NCBI RefSeq assembly: GCF_000219875.1 | Contig: NC_017167.1 | Span: 62,001 to 126,000, forward strand | Length of the DNA: 64,000 nt | Direction of reading: 5' to 3' | Source of the DNA: Alicyclobacillus acidocaldarius subsp. acidocaldarius Tc-4-1 | GTDB taxonomy: Bacteria > Bacillota > Bacilli > Alicyclobacillales > Alicyclobacillaceae | In this document: piece by piece, positions 8,543 to 18,479 of the stretch | How positions within the stretch are numbered: the first letter of the stretch is position 1 | How the letters are laid out: every line of letters begins with the position of its first letter | The notes under the pieces: generated by a model | What the model was told of the DNA's origin: nothing | Database searches by the model: none | What the model saw: only the letters and a program-made list of their open reading frames with translations | Translations under genes and position numbers: made by a program

Positions 8543-8577
8543 AGTCTACGCCGTTTAAAATCTAACGTCAACGTGAG
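8543..8577 (-). promoter_or_regulatory. merR-MFS promoter with MerR-type operator
   Basis: Minus-strand TTGACG, 17 bases, TAGACT. The -35 box lies within the imperfect palindrome CTCACGT-TG-ACGTTAG (8562-8577). The arms CTCACGT/CTAACGT resemble operators of other MerR proteins. Assignment to this regulator is by position. Confidence 0.5.
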
Positions 8578-8646
8578 GATTGGATTTGGGGGCGGACTCG
8601 AGAACGGACGGGGCGTGGGAGAGGTTCGAGGCTTCCATGCAGACGA

Positions 8647-8669
8647 AGGGCCAGCTTTGCGCTGGCCCT
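8647..8669 (-). terminator. Terminator of the peptide-binding protein gene
   Basis: A 9-bp perfect stem (AGGGCCAGC / GCTGGCCCT) around a 5-base loop, 6 bases past the stop of the gene at 8675. No long U-run follows. Confidence 0.6.
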
Positions 8670-8674
8670 GTCGC

Positions 8675-10456
8675 TCACTTCGACATCCAGATGTAATTGT
8701 AGAGCGGAACGCCTACCACAGGGTTCATCACGTCGTCGGTGACGTTGTGCACGTTCTTGGCGACGACGCGGATGCCAGCCGGGACGTTGACCCAGAGGAC
8801 CGGGAGGTCCTTCGCCGCCAACTCCTCGTAGGCGTAGAAGTCGTTCAGCGTTGCCTGCAGCGAGGGTTCGGGACTTGTCGTCTTGTCGATCAGTTTGTCG
8901 AGCTGCGGATCGTCAAACCCGAAGTTGTCCAGTCCTCCGGGTTTGAAGAGCAACTCGCCGGATGGGTACGAGCCGCCGTAAATGATGCCCGTGCCGGACG
9001 CGGCCTCCCACTTCTTCGGATCGGAGCTCGCCATGACGCTGAACTCTTCGGAGAGCGGCATCTCCTTCAGGTTGGCGATCACGCCGATGCTCTTCCAGTC
9101 CTCTTGGATGAGCTCGGCCTCCAGCAGCGCCGTTTGTTCGCCGGACGGCACCAGCATGTCGAACGACAACTGCACCCCGTCCTTGGTGCGAACGCCATTT
9201 TGCAGCTTCCAGCCCGCCTGATCCAGGAGTTGAGCTGCCTTCGTGAGATTGAACGGATACAAAGGCTTGGACAGCTTCGGATCGAAGAACTGCGTCCTTG
9301 GCGTCGACGGGATGGGTCCGTAGAGCGGAGGCGCGTAGCCGTGGTAGATGTCTTTGTTGATGCTGTCTTGGTCGATGGCCATCTCGAGCGCCTGCCGCAC
9401 GCGCAGATCCGAGAACGCGCTGTAGAGAGGCGATCCCTTCAGCATGTTCAACTCGATAAAGTCATAGGCAAACGAATAGGCGGGTTGCACCGTGTACCCC
9501 TGCTGGATGAGCTGCTGCCTGGCGTTCCACATGCTCCAGTCGAGGTAGCCAATGCCAATGGTGCCCGAGCGGAGGCCGGCGAACTCGGCCGCGGTCGACG
9601 CCTCGTACTGGAAGATCAACTTATCCAGTGTGCTCTTGTGGCCCGCGAACGTGGGGTTGGGCACGAGCGTCCAGGCCTGATTTTGTTTCGCGCTCTGCAA
9701 CATGAACGGTCCGTCGACGACCTTGACAAAGTTCGGATTCTGTGCTTCTTTGCCGAGGTACGTGATCTCGGCGGTCATGTCGTTCGGATACTTGTCCCAG
9801 GCGTGCTTTGGAATCGGTCCGAACAGTCCTATGCCGTTGTAAATGAACCACTGCTGGTTGACCGGCTTCTTCAGTGTAATTTGAATGGTGTAGTTGTTCA
9901 GCTTCTTCACGCTCTTGATGTTATCCGGAACTCCGCCAGAACCTGCCGCAGTGTTGGGCCAAGGCTTCGGCGCGTTCGGTGCGCTGGTCGCCGCAAACAC
10001 GTCGTAATCGAAGATCACGTCGTCGGCCGTGACCGGTGTGCCGTCCGACCACTTCCAGTTCTTTTTCAGGTAGATGGTGTAGACCGTGCCGGCAGCGTTG
10101 TACGTGATCCGGTCCGCAAACGAATCCTGCCAGTCAATTTTGTATTGGTCGTTGATGTAAAGGAGCCCCGGGTATAGGCAGCTGATGAGCCGAGAGTTGT
10201 ACAGGCTGTTGTTCGACGCGTTGACGATAGGAATGTACCATGTGATGGAGGCTCCTGCCGGAAGTGCAATGATTAATGTTCCGCCCTTTTGTGGTGCAAC
10301 CGTGTCAGCGGCAGCCCGAGCAGAAGTCTCGGATGCGGAAGCATTGCCTGCAGAATGCGGGCTTGAACCCGCCACGCCGCAGCCCGCTGCGAGGCCTGCA
10401 GCAGTCACTACAGATAGCGCGGAGACCCCCCATGAAAACCGTCTCTTTTTGGACAC
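8675..10456 (-). CDS. Peptide/nickel-type ABC substrate-binding lipoprotein
   Basis: 593 residues. The N-terminus is a lipoprotein signal (SKKRRF, hydrophobic stretch, lipobox AAGC with Cys about 26). The mature part is an SBP_bac_5 (cluster C) solute-binding protein with family stretches such as YTIYLKKNWKWSDGTPVTADD and LRVRQALEMAIDQDSI. By family it captures oligopeptides or similar solutes outside the membrane and delivers them to an Opp/Dpp permease. GTG start, preceded by GGGAGGT about 11 bases upstream. No permease or ATPase genes adjoin it, so it is an orphan that must use a transporter encoded elsewhere. Confidence 0.93.
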   Translation of the reverse strand: MSKKRRFSWGVSALSVVTAAGLAAGCGVAGSSPHSAGNASASETSARAAADTVAPQKGGTLIIALPAGASITWYIPIVNASNNSLYNSRLISCLYPGLLYINDQYKIDWQDSFADRITYNAAGTVYTIYLKKNWKWSDGTPVTADDVIFDYDVFAATSAPNAPKPWPNTAAGSGGVPDNIKSVKKLNNYTIQITLKKPVNQQWFIYNGIGLFGPIPKHAWDKYPNDMTAEITYLGKEAQNPNFVKVVDGPFMLQSAKQNQAWTLVPNPTFAGHKSTLDKLIFQYEASTAAEFAGLRSGTIGIGYLDWSMWNARQQLIQQGYTVQPAYSFAYDFIELNMLKGSPLYSAFSDLRVRQALEMAIDQDSINKDIYHGYAPPLYGPIPSTPRTQFFDPKLSKPLYPFNLTKAAQLLDQAGWKLQNGVRTKDGVQLSFDMLVPSGEQTALLEAELIQEDWKSIGVIANLKEMPLSEEFSVMASSDPKKWEAASGTGIIYGGSYPSGELLFKPGGLDNFGFDDPQLDKLIDKTTSPEPSLQATLNDFYAYEELAAKDLPVLWVNVPAGIRVVAKNVHNVTDDVMNPVVGVPLYNYIWMSK

Positions 10457-10679
10457 CTACCAACGACCTCCCTTTGAGATGTTTTTGAGATGACCTCAAC
10501 GCCATGATAATTATGGTTCATAGTCTTGTAAAGATACTGAAAAAAATAAGATTTCAGCTGGAATTGGCGAGATCGCAGAAATGTAGCGGGATCTCAGGCG
10601 CTTGTTCCAAAGTTAAGAAAGATCTTAGAAATGCAGGCGGCATGACCGAGTCGGGGTTGCACCATCTCGAAAAAACCCA

Positions 10680-11024
10680 CGTATCAACTCACGAAAAAAC
10701 CTTACCGAACGGACGGGCGATCACTCATCATAGAATCTAACTTTCTCCCTTTCTCCTTTCCCAGGAGTGGGAGGGGTGAATGGCCGAAGGCCCGAGGGGA
10801 GGAGCGAAGCGGCTTCCCCTCATCGAGCCTGTGGAGTTGTGGGCAACCCGTAGGGTTGTCCATCAAATCCACAGGCCAACTCCGATGGGCAGCGCGGAGG
10901 CTCTGGCGTGATCAGAGCCCCATCGGGCCCTTGCGCGACCAGCGTCACGCACCCTTCGGTAAGATTTCGAGATGAGTGATTCAGACCCCTTTCGGTTAGA
11001 TTTTAGGCGAGTGATTGCGACATG
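10680..11024. mobile_element. MITE-like element with long inverted ends and folded interior
   Basis: The 650-base gap 10457-11106 holds no convincing gene. Within it, about 70 bases at 10680-10749 align as an inverted copy (my estimate is about 70% identity) with 10951-11024. Each end contains two related units, for example ATCACTCATCATAGAATCTA on the left and the complement of TAGATTTTAGGCGAGTGATT on the right. The interior is rich in hairpins: GGGGAG...CTTCCCC near 10797-10819, CCTGTGGA...TCCACAGG at 10828-10875, and CCGATGGG...CCCATCGG at 10882-10925 enclosing GGCTCTG/CAGAGCC. No transposase frame is present. This fits a non-autonomous transposable element or an orphan structured RNA. Confidence 0.5.
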
Positions 11025-11047
11025 TTCTCAAGTTCACCATGGCGCGC

Positions 11048-11053
11048 TATAAT
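11048..11053 (+). promoter_or_regulatory. -10 box of the pit operon
   Basis: A perfect TATAAT with a weak -35 (TTCTCA) 17 bases upstream, 54 bases before the pit start. It lies immediately outside the right end of the MITE-like element. Confidence 0.5.
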
Positions 11054-11106
11054 GTATCTTCTACTCCCAGTCTCAACGTCGTGAGATCTAAGGGGGTGGC
11101 CAATGG

Positions 11107-12090
11107 GTGAGTGTTCTCGTGGTATACGCGCTCGTAGCGGTTTTTGCGGCGCTCTCGGGATTGAATGATGGAGGAAATTTGCTCGCGGTGCTCGCGAGTT
11201 CACGAATCCTGCCAGTGGCGGTCGTGATCGCCGAGATGGGCACGTGCATGGCGGCTGCTCCTTTCCTCGTCGGCACGCGCGTGGCTCATACCATTGGCGC
11301 TGGCATCCTGCCGCTTCCAGAACTGAGCCTACCGGTGGTGACGGCGGCACTATTGGCGACGCTCCTGACGCTTGCCGCGTGTTACGTGTCAGGGCTGCCG
11401 ACCAGCATCACGTTTGCGCTCGTAGGCGCAATGGGCGGAGTGGGAGCTGTGATGCTGGGGATGGATCGGGTTCACTGGTTGAGCGTCGGGCGCGTGGCAG
11501 GATGGCTCGTCTTGAGCGTGGTCCTGGCAGGGGGTGCGGGATATGCAGTTCACTATGTCGCCAAGGTCCTCCTGGGACGTGTGTCCGCGCGAGCGGGCCG
11601 GGCGGCGCTGTGGACGGAGATTGCGACATCGGCTTGCGTATGCATAGGATACGGCGCGAACGATGCGGAGAAGACGCTGGGCCTTTTGGCGCTCGTGACG
11701 GGCGTGTCGAATCATCACGTGACTTTTCGCGTGGCGCCGTGGATGGTCGGATTCTCGACCGCAGCCTTTCTGGGGGGGCTTCTCGTGGGCGGCTGGCGCG
11801 TGGCTCGCACCATCCAAGGTCACGTCTTTCGTATCCGCCCTATCCACGCGGTCATGAACGAGTTGGCCACTGCGGCGGTCGTGATCGCGGCCTCAAGCCT
11901 GGGCGGGCCGGTGAGCACGACGCAGGCGCTCGACAGCTCGCTCGTGGGTGTGGGGGCGAGCGCGCACGCGCGGCGGGTGCGGTGGCGCGTGGTGCGGAAG
12001 ATGGCCGGGGTGTGGCTCATGACCATGCCGCTGGCATTTCTCGTCGGGTGTGTGACGGGACAACTGTTTGTTTGGGGGGGATACCGATGA
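11107..12090 (+). CDS. pit: Inorganic phosphate transporter, PiT family
   Basis: 327 residues with about 8-10 membrane segments and the duplicated PiT signature: GLNDGGNLLAVLASSR near the N-terminus and GYGANDAEKTLGLLAL about residue 181. Family members are low-affinity proton- or sodium-coupled (metal)phosphate importers in the cytoplasmic membrane. In the first repeat the usual N-D-x-A-N reads NDGGN, a modest deviation. GTG start, 11 bases after GGGGG. The stop overlaps the DUF47 gene (ATGA), the standard Pit partner. Confidence 0.92.
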   Translation: MSVLVVYALVAVFAALSGLNDGGNLLAVLASSRILPVAVVIAEMGTCMAAAPFLVGTRVAHTIGAGILPLPELSLPVVTAALLATLLTLAACYVSGLPTSITFALVGAMGGVGAVMLGMDRVHWLSVGRVAGWLVLSVVLAGGAGYAVHYVAKVLLGRVSARAGRAALWTEIATSACVCIGYGANDAEKTLGLLALVTGVSNHHVTFRVAPWMVGFSTAAFLGGLLVGGWRVARTIQGHVFRIRPIHAVMNELATAAVVIAASSLGGPVSTTQALDSSLVGVGASAHARRVRWRVVRKMAGVWLMTMPLAFLVGCVTGQLFVWGGYR

Positions 12091-12722
12091 GCAAACTGGC
12101 GCAGTGGCTTCGCCCGCATGAGTCGAGGTTCTTCGCGCTTCTGGAGGCGCAGGCGCGGCAGGCACAACGAGGCGTGCATTTGCTCGGCGAGATCGTGGAG
12201 ATGAAGCCGGGTGAGGCCGAGCTGCGCCGGTATGCGGAGCGGATGCGCGCGCTGGAGCAGGAGGGAGACGCCATTCGGCGGAACGTCATTGAGGAACTCA
12301 TCCGCAGCTTCATGACGCCGATGGATCGGGAGGATATTTACGATCTCTCCCGCAGCCTGGACGACATTCTCGACTATGCGCACACGACGGTGCAGGAGTT
12401 TCTGGTGTACGCGATTCCGTTTGAGCCCGCCATTCATGAGATGGCCGAAGCGCTGAAGGAAGGCGTGGATGCCTTGGCCGAGGCGGTGGCCGGGCTCGTG
12501 AAGCCGGGGCCGTCTGTGCACGCGGCGATTGTGCGCGCGAAGAAGATGGAGAATCGGATGGAGGAACTGTATCGGGAGTCGAACGCCGAGCTGTTCATGA
12601 GCCAGGACGTGCACCACATCTTCCGCATGCGCGAGGTGTACCGGCACCTGAGCAATGCTGCGGATAGGCTCGATAGGGCCGCGGACATGGTGGGGAGCAT
12701 CTTGATCAAGGGGCTGGGGTGA
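12087..12722 (+). CDS. DUF47/PhoU-like Pit accessory protein
   Basis: 211 residues, entirely helical by composition, with DUF47 family hallmarks: YAERMRALEQEGDAIRRNVI, FMTPMDREDIYDLSRSLDDI and the C-terminal HIFRMREVYRHLSNAADRLD. These E/D-rich repeats bind metal clusters in PhoU relatives. DUF47 genes are regularly coupled to pit and are thought to regulate the transporter. The start overlaps the pit stop by 4 bases, so they are translationally coupled. Soluble, probably bound to the inner face of Pit. Confidence 0.92.
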   Translation: MSKLAQWLRPHESRFFALLEAQARQAQRGVHLLGEIVEMKPGEAELRRYAERMRALEQEGDAIRRNVIEELIRSFMTPMDREDIYDLSRSLDDILDYAHTTVQEFLVYAIPFEPAIHEMAEALKEGVDALAEAVAGLVKPGPSVHAAIVRAKKMENRMEELYRESNAELFMSQDVHHIFRMREVYRHLSNAADRLDRAADMVGSILIKGLG

Positions 12723-12761
12723 GGGGGTGGCGCGCGACGGCCCGCAGTCCAACTGAAACCC

Positions 12762-12790
12762 TTTACAGAATGCGTGCGGCACGGTACAGT
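12762..12790 (+). promoter_or_regulatory. glpK promoter
   Basis: TTTACA, 17 bases, TACAGT. A start about 12797 would give a leader of roughly 120 bases before glpK, containing the hairpin at 12826-12875. Confidence 0.6.
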
Positions 12791-12825
12791 GGAGGCAAGT
12801 TGAAAGGTTAGCCTCTGAGCGTCTG

Positions 12826-14421
<1,596 letters not shown>

Positions 14422-14451
14422 CGGCTCGTAGATCCGCGCCTTCGCGTAAGA

Positions 14452-14457
14452 TATAAT
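14452..14457 (+). promoter_or_regulatory. glpD -10 box
   Basis: A perfect TATAAT 31 bases after the glpK stop. The -35 at 17 bases (TAGATC) is poor. It would start a leader of about 110 bases holding the hairpin at 14494-14547. A TTGACA just downstream lacks a matching -10. Confidence 0.45.
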
Positions 14458-14493
14458 AAACTTGACAAGTTCATCAAGCATGGTTGAGACGAT

Positions 14494-14550
14494 GAGAAAA
14501 CCACAGGTCAGGTGCCTGAGAGAGGCGCTTGGTTTGTGGTTTTTCTCTTG
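14494..14550 (+). terminator. glpD leader terminator (GlpP antitermination target)
   Basis: Twelve bases GAGAAAACCACA pair with TGTGGTTTTTCTC, with an inner stem AGGTGCCT/AGGCGCTT (wobbles). It ends 25 bases before the glpD start codon, in the style of an intrinsic terminator in a leader. Together with the glpK leader, this is the expected substrate pair for the GlpP antiterminator. Confidence 0.65.
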
Positions 14551-14575
14551 TTCGGAGGTAAAGGAGGCATACAAC

Positions 14576-16270
14576 ATGGCGGAGGCGCGGTTTTCGACGA
14601 TGGCGAGATCGGTCATCAAAGCGGAGATGGCTGGCGAGCCGTTTGATTTGCTCATCATCGGCGGGGGCATCACGGGGGCGGGCATCCTGCTCGACGCGAC
14701 GGCGCGGGGCATGAAGGCGGCGCTCGTCGAAATGCAAGACTTCGCTGCGGGCACATCCAACCGGTCGACGAAGCTCGTGCACGGCGGCTTGCGGTATCTG
14801 AAGCAGTTTGAGATAGGGCTCGTTGCCGAGGTCGGGAAGGAGCGCGCTATCGTCTACGAGAACGGCCCGCACATCACGACCCCCGTGTGGATGCTGTTGC
14901 CCATCATCGAGGGCGGCACGTACGGCTGGCTGGCGACGAGCGTGGGCATCTACGTCTACGACAAGCTCGCGGGCGTCAAGCGCTCCGAGCGGCGCAAGAT
15001 GCTCACCGCCGAGCAGGCGCTTGAGATCGAGCCGCTGCTCCGCCGCGATGGCCTGAAGGGCGCCGGCTATTATGTCGAATACCGGACAGACGACGCCCGC
15101 CTCACGCTCGAGATTCTGAAAAAGGCGGTAGAGATGGGCGGTATCGCGCTGAACTACGCGAAGGCCACCGGTTTTCTCTACCATGAGGGCCGCGTCGCGG
15201 GTGCCGAAGTCGAGGACGTGCTCACCGGCGAAACGTTCGCCGTCCGAGCGAAGAAGGTCGTCAACGCCACCGGCCCCTGGGTCGATGAGCTCCGGGAGAA
15301 GGACGGGTCGAAGTCCGGCAAAACCCTGCATCACACCAAAGGCGTGCACATCGTGGTGGACGGCAAGCGGTTTCCGCTCCGAAATTCCGTGTACTTCGAC
15401 GTGCCCGACGGGCGCATGGTCTTCGCCATTCCACGAGACGGCAAGACCTACATCGGCACTACCGACACGGATTACCACGGCGATCTCGTCCATCCCCGCA
15501 TGACCAAGGCGGATCGCGACTATCTCATCGACTGCGTCAACTTCATGTTCCCAAGCGTCAAGCTGACGGCGGCGGACATCGAGAGCAGTTGGGCGGGCGT
15601 TCGGCCGCTCATCCACGAAGAAGGCAAAGATCCGTCCGAGATCTCGCGCAAGGACGAGGTGTTCGTCTCGCCGTCTGGGCTTCTCACCATCGCGGGCGGC
15701 AAGCTCACCGGCTACCGCAAGATGGCGGAGAAGGTCGTTGACATGGTGGCGAGCCATCTCGCCCACGAAGGGCAGCGCTTCGGACCGTGCACCACGGACA
15801 AAATCCCTTATTCGGGCGGGGATTTCGGCGGATCAGACAAGATGCCGGCGTTTGTCGAGGATCGCGTGCAGCGCGGCGTGAAGCTCGGCCTGGCGGAGGA
15901 GGATGCGCGGCGCCTCGCCCGCCGCTATGGCACCAACGTGGATGTCGTCTTCAACCTGCTGGTGTCCGGGCGGGATCGCGCAGAGGCGTATGGGCTCAGG
16001 CCCGATGTGTACGCGGAATTGGAGTACGGCCTGCGGCACGAGATGGTGGTGACGCCGTCGGATTTCTTCGTCCGGCGAACGGGCGCGCTTTACTTCGACA
16101 TCGACTGGGTGAAGGAGAATCAGGATTCCGTCATCCGTTACATGGCTGCGGCATGCGGCTGGAGCGATGAAGAGACCGAGCGGCACGCGCGGGAACTTCA
16201 GGCGCGCGTCATGGAGGCAACCACGGTGGAAGAAGACATTCCCGCATCGGGCAACCTCGTGGGGGCGTGA
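14576..16270 (+). CDS. glpD: Aerobic glycerol-3-phosphate dehydrogenase
   Basis: 564 residues from an ATG after AAAGGAGG, matching the GlpD length; the upstream open frame is leader. The FAD-binding Rossmann motif is LLIIGGGITGAGILLDA (about residues 22-38), followed by the family's STKLVHGGLRYLKQFEIGLV. The C-terminal DAO_C domain closes the protein. It oxidises glycerol-3-phosphate to dihydroxyacetone phosphate and passes electrons to the quinone pool at the membrane. With glpK it completes glycerol catabolism, and with the ugp genes at 39-42 kb it also serves scavenged glycerol phosphate. Confidence 0.97.
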   Translation: MAEARFSTMARSVIKAEMAGEPFDLLIIGGGITGAGILLDATARGMKAALVEMQDFAAGTSNRSTKLVHGGLRYLKQFEIGLVAEVGKERAIVYENGPHITTPVWMLLPIIEGGTYGWLATSVGIYVYDKLAGVKRSERRKMLTAEQALEIEPLLRRDGLKGAGYYVEYRTDDARLTLEILKKAVEMGGIALNYAKATGFLYHEGRVAGAEVEDVLTGETFAVRAKKVVNATGPWVDELREKDGSKSGKTLHHTKGVHIVVDGKRFPLRNSVYFDVPDGRMVFAIPRDGKTYIGTTDTDYHGDLVHPRMTKADRDYLIDCVNFMFPSVKLTAADIESSWAGVRPLIHEEGKDPSEISRKDEVFVSPSGLLTIAGGKLTGYRKMAEKVVDMVASHLAHEGQRFGPCTTDKIPYSGGDFGGSDKMPAFVEDRVQRGVKLGLAEEDARRLARRYGTNVDVVFNLLVSGRDRAEAYGLRPDVYAELEYGLRHEMVVTPSDFFVRRTGALYFDIDWVKENQDSVIRYMAAACGWSDEETERHARELQARVMEATTVEEDIPASGNLVGA

Positions 16271-16460
16271 GGTTGGTTTGGCGAGTTTTCGCCTAGATCC
16301 TCGGCGAGATGGGACGGCGGCGCAAAGTCGAGCGAGTTGCGACTTGCGCCGCTTTCCTGCTTTTTCTACAAAAATCGATGCATTTCGTGGCAGGAATCTT
16401 GGCAGGCGTTGCCGAATCCATCCCGCGCAAGCTTCGATTCGGATGTCAGGGGGCGTTCTC

Positions 16461-18341
16461 GTGGGACTGTGGAAACAACTTGCTTTCGGGCTGCCTGCCG
16501 CGCTCGGCATGCTGGCCGTCGGGGTGCCGACCATGGACGCGGACGCTGTGCAGGCGGCGCCGCTCGCCAATCCGTCGACGGAAAACGCGCAGGATCTGGG
16601 GCCCGCCAACGCGAGCCAGACCGTCACGGCGTCGGTCATTCTGCGCGTGCAGAACCCGACGGCTTTGCAGAACTATATCCAGCAGACAGAGACGCCGGGC
16701 AGCGCGCAGTATCACAAGTTTTTGACGACGAGCCAATTCGCCGCGCAGTTCGCGCCCTCGTCTCAGACCATTCAGCAAATCGAGCAGGAGCTTCAGCAGT
16801 ACGGCCTGCAGGTGGTGAACGTCAGCGCGGATCATCTGGATCTCCAGGTGCAGGGGACCATCCAGCAGTTTGATCACGCGTTCAACACCGTGATCGACTT
16901 GTTCAAGGCAAACGGCCAGGTGTTCCGCGCGCCGAAGAAGCCGCCGCAGATTCCGGTGGCGCTCCTCACCAACGTGCTCGCGGTGGTGGGCCTCGATACG
17001 GCGAACGCGGCGCAGTCGCTCACCGTAAAGACGCCGAATGTGTCGGGGATGCCGTCTCCTAAAGCGGTGCTGCCGCAAGGAGGCAGCACGGCGACGGGCA
17101 CGCCGGGGAGCTACACCGTCGGCGACACGGCGAATCGCTACGACATCAATCCACTCTATCAACAGGGCATCACGGGCAAGGGCGAGACGGTCGGCATTGT
17201 GACGCTGTCGAGCTTTAACCCACAGGACGCCTACACCTACTGGAAGGGCATTGGCCTGCACGTGGCGCAGAACCGCATTCAGATGGTGAACGTTGACGGC
17301 GGTGGCCAGATGGACGACGGCTCTGTCGAGACGGCGCTCGACGTGGAGCAGGCGGGCGGCATCGCACCGAGCTCCAACGTTGTGGTGTATGATGCGCCAA
17401 ACACGGATCAGGGCTTTATCGATGCGTTTTACCAGGCCGTTTCCGACAACCAGGTGGACTCGCTGTCGGTAAGTTGGGGGCAGCCGGAGATCGACTATTT
17501 GCCTCAGATGAACCAGGGACAGTCGTACGTCGATGAGTTACTCGCATTCACGCAGGCGTTCATGGAGGCGGCGGCTCAAGGCATCTCCGTCTATGCGGCA
17601 GCCGGGGATTCTGGTGCGTACGATACGGCTCGGGACTTCCCGCCCTCGCAAGGGTTTTCGACGCCGCTGACGGTCGACTTCCCGGCGTCGGATCCGTTCG
17701 TCACGGCGGCGGGTGGCACGACGGTGCCGTTTTCCGCCACCTTCTCGCTCGGCACGGTCAACATCACGCAGGAGCAGCCGTGGTCGTGGCAATACCTGCA
17801 GAACCTCGGCTACCAAGGGCTTTTCCCCATCGGTACAGGGGGCGGCGTAAGCGTTATTTTTCCGCGCCCATGGTATCAGTTCGGCGTGAGTGGCGTGCAG
17901 AACAGCGCGGCGAATCAGGCCTTCACCGACTCGCAGGGCATATTATACGGTTCTCCTTTCACCTACAACCTGCCGAGAAACTATCCGGGCCGGAATCTGC
18001 CGGACCTCTCGATGGACGCGGATCCGGAGACGGGTTATCTCGTGTATTGGAGCGCAGGGGGCGGCTGGCTGGCGGGCTACGGTGGCACGAGTTTTGTGGC
18101 GCCGCAGCTGAACGGCATCACGGCGCTCATCGATCAGTACGTCGGCGGCCGCGTCGGCTTCCTCGACCCGGTCTTCTATCGACTCATGCAGCAGAACGGG
18201 TATGGTGCGAATCAGCCGTTCAACGACTTGACGACCGGGAACAACTGGTATTGGTCCGCGGTGCCCGGGTACGATCCGGCCTCCGGAATTGGTACGCCGA
18301 ATGTCGCCAACCTGGCGCAGGCCATCAAGTCGATGGGTTGA
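16461..18341 (+). CDS. Secreted sedolisin (kumamolisin-like) serine-carboxyl peptidase
   Basis: 626 residues from a GTG 7 bases after AGGGGG; the frame extends upstream without a better site. A signal peptide (GLWKQLAFG... to QAAP) is followed by an S53 activation prodomain (about residues 40-240, with the NPTALQNYIQQTETPGSAQY core). The catalytic domain follows, with triad elements Glu and Asp in VETALDVEQAGG, an oxyanion Asp region in DSLSVSWG, and the Ser in GYGGTSFVAP. The C-terminal calcium site is DPASGIGTPN. Sedolisins digest proteins at low pH and high temperature, as kumamolisin does in Alicyclobacillus relatives. No inhibitor or exporter gene adjoins. Confidence 0.95.
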   Translation: MGLWKQLAFGLPAALGMLAVGVPTMDADAVQAAPLANPSTENAQDLGPANASQTVTASVILRVQNPTALQNYIQQTETPGSAQYHKFLTTSQFAAQFAPSSQTIQQIEQELQQYGLQVVNVSADHLDLQVQGTIQQFDHAFNTVIDLFKANGQVFRAPKKPPQIPVALLTNVLAVVGLDTANAAQSLTVKTPNVSGMPSPKAVLPQGGSTATGTPGSYTVGDTANRYDINPLYQQGITGKGETVGIVTLSSFNPQDAYTYWKGIGLHVAQNRIQMVNVDGGGQMDDGSVETALDVEQAGGIAPSSNVVVYDAPNTDQGFIDAFYQAVSDNQVDSLSVSWGQPEIDYLPQMNQGQSYVDELLAFTQAFMEAAAQGISVYAAAGDSGAYDTARDFPPSQGFSTPLTVDFPASDPFVTAAGGTTVPFSATFSLGTVNITQEQPWSWQYLQNLGYQGLFPIGTGGGVSVIFPRPWYQFGVSGVQNSAANQAFTDSQGILYGSPFTYNLPRNYPGRNLPDLSMDADPETGYLVYWSAGGGWLAGYGGTSFVAPQLNGITALIDQYVGGRVGFLDPVFYRLMQQNGYGANQPFNDLTTGNNWYWSAVPGYDPASGIGTPNVANLAQAIKSMG

Positions 18342-18415
18342 GATGGATCACCTCGGGGGCGCCGCTGGCTCCGGAGTCGGCGGCGCACCGCACCGGAGGG
18401 TGAGCTATGCGGCGT

Positions 18416-18445
18416 TTGCTAGGGTATACAAGTATACGATACAAT
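18416..18445 (+). promoter_or_regulatory. Promoter with FadR/GntR-type operator
   Basis: TTGCTA, 18 bases, TACAAT. The spacer contains GTATACAAGTATAC (18424-18437), two perfect GTATAC palindromes. GntR/FCD regulators of the UxuR/ExuR group bind sites of the TTGTATACAA type, so autoregulation by the next gene is likely. Confidence 0.6.
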
Positions 18446-18479
18446 GTCGATCGACTTGAGACTGCGAGGAGGTGGAGGC

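Noticed and set aside
10504-10740. A 78-residue frame in the long gap before pit
   Set aside because: No ribosome site, lysine-rich AT-biased composition, and it runs into the inverted repeat of the MITE-like element.
10680-11024. Reading the repeated ends as a CRISPR array
   Set aside because: Only two diverged units per side in opposite orientations, with no regular spacers and no cas genes.
11244-12086. Upstream extension of the DUF47 frame
   Set aside because: Lies in another frame over pit and gives Arg/Gly-rich sequence; the coupled ATG at 12087 is the natural start.
14462-14467. TTGACA as a -35 box for glpD
   Set aside because: No acceptable -10 at 16-19 bases, and it would place the start inside the leader hairpin; the TATAAT at 14452 is preferred.
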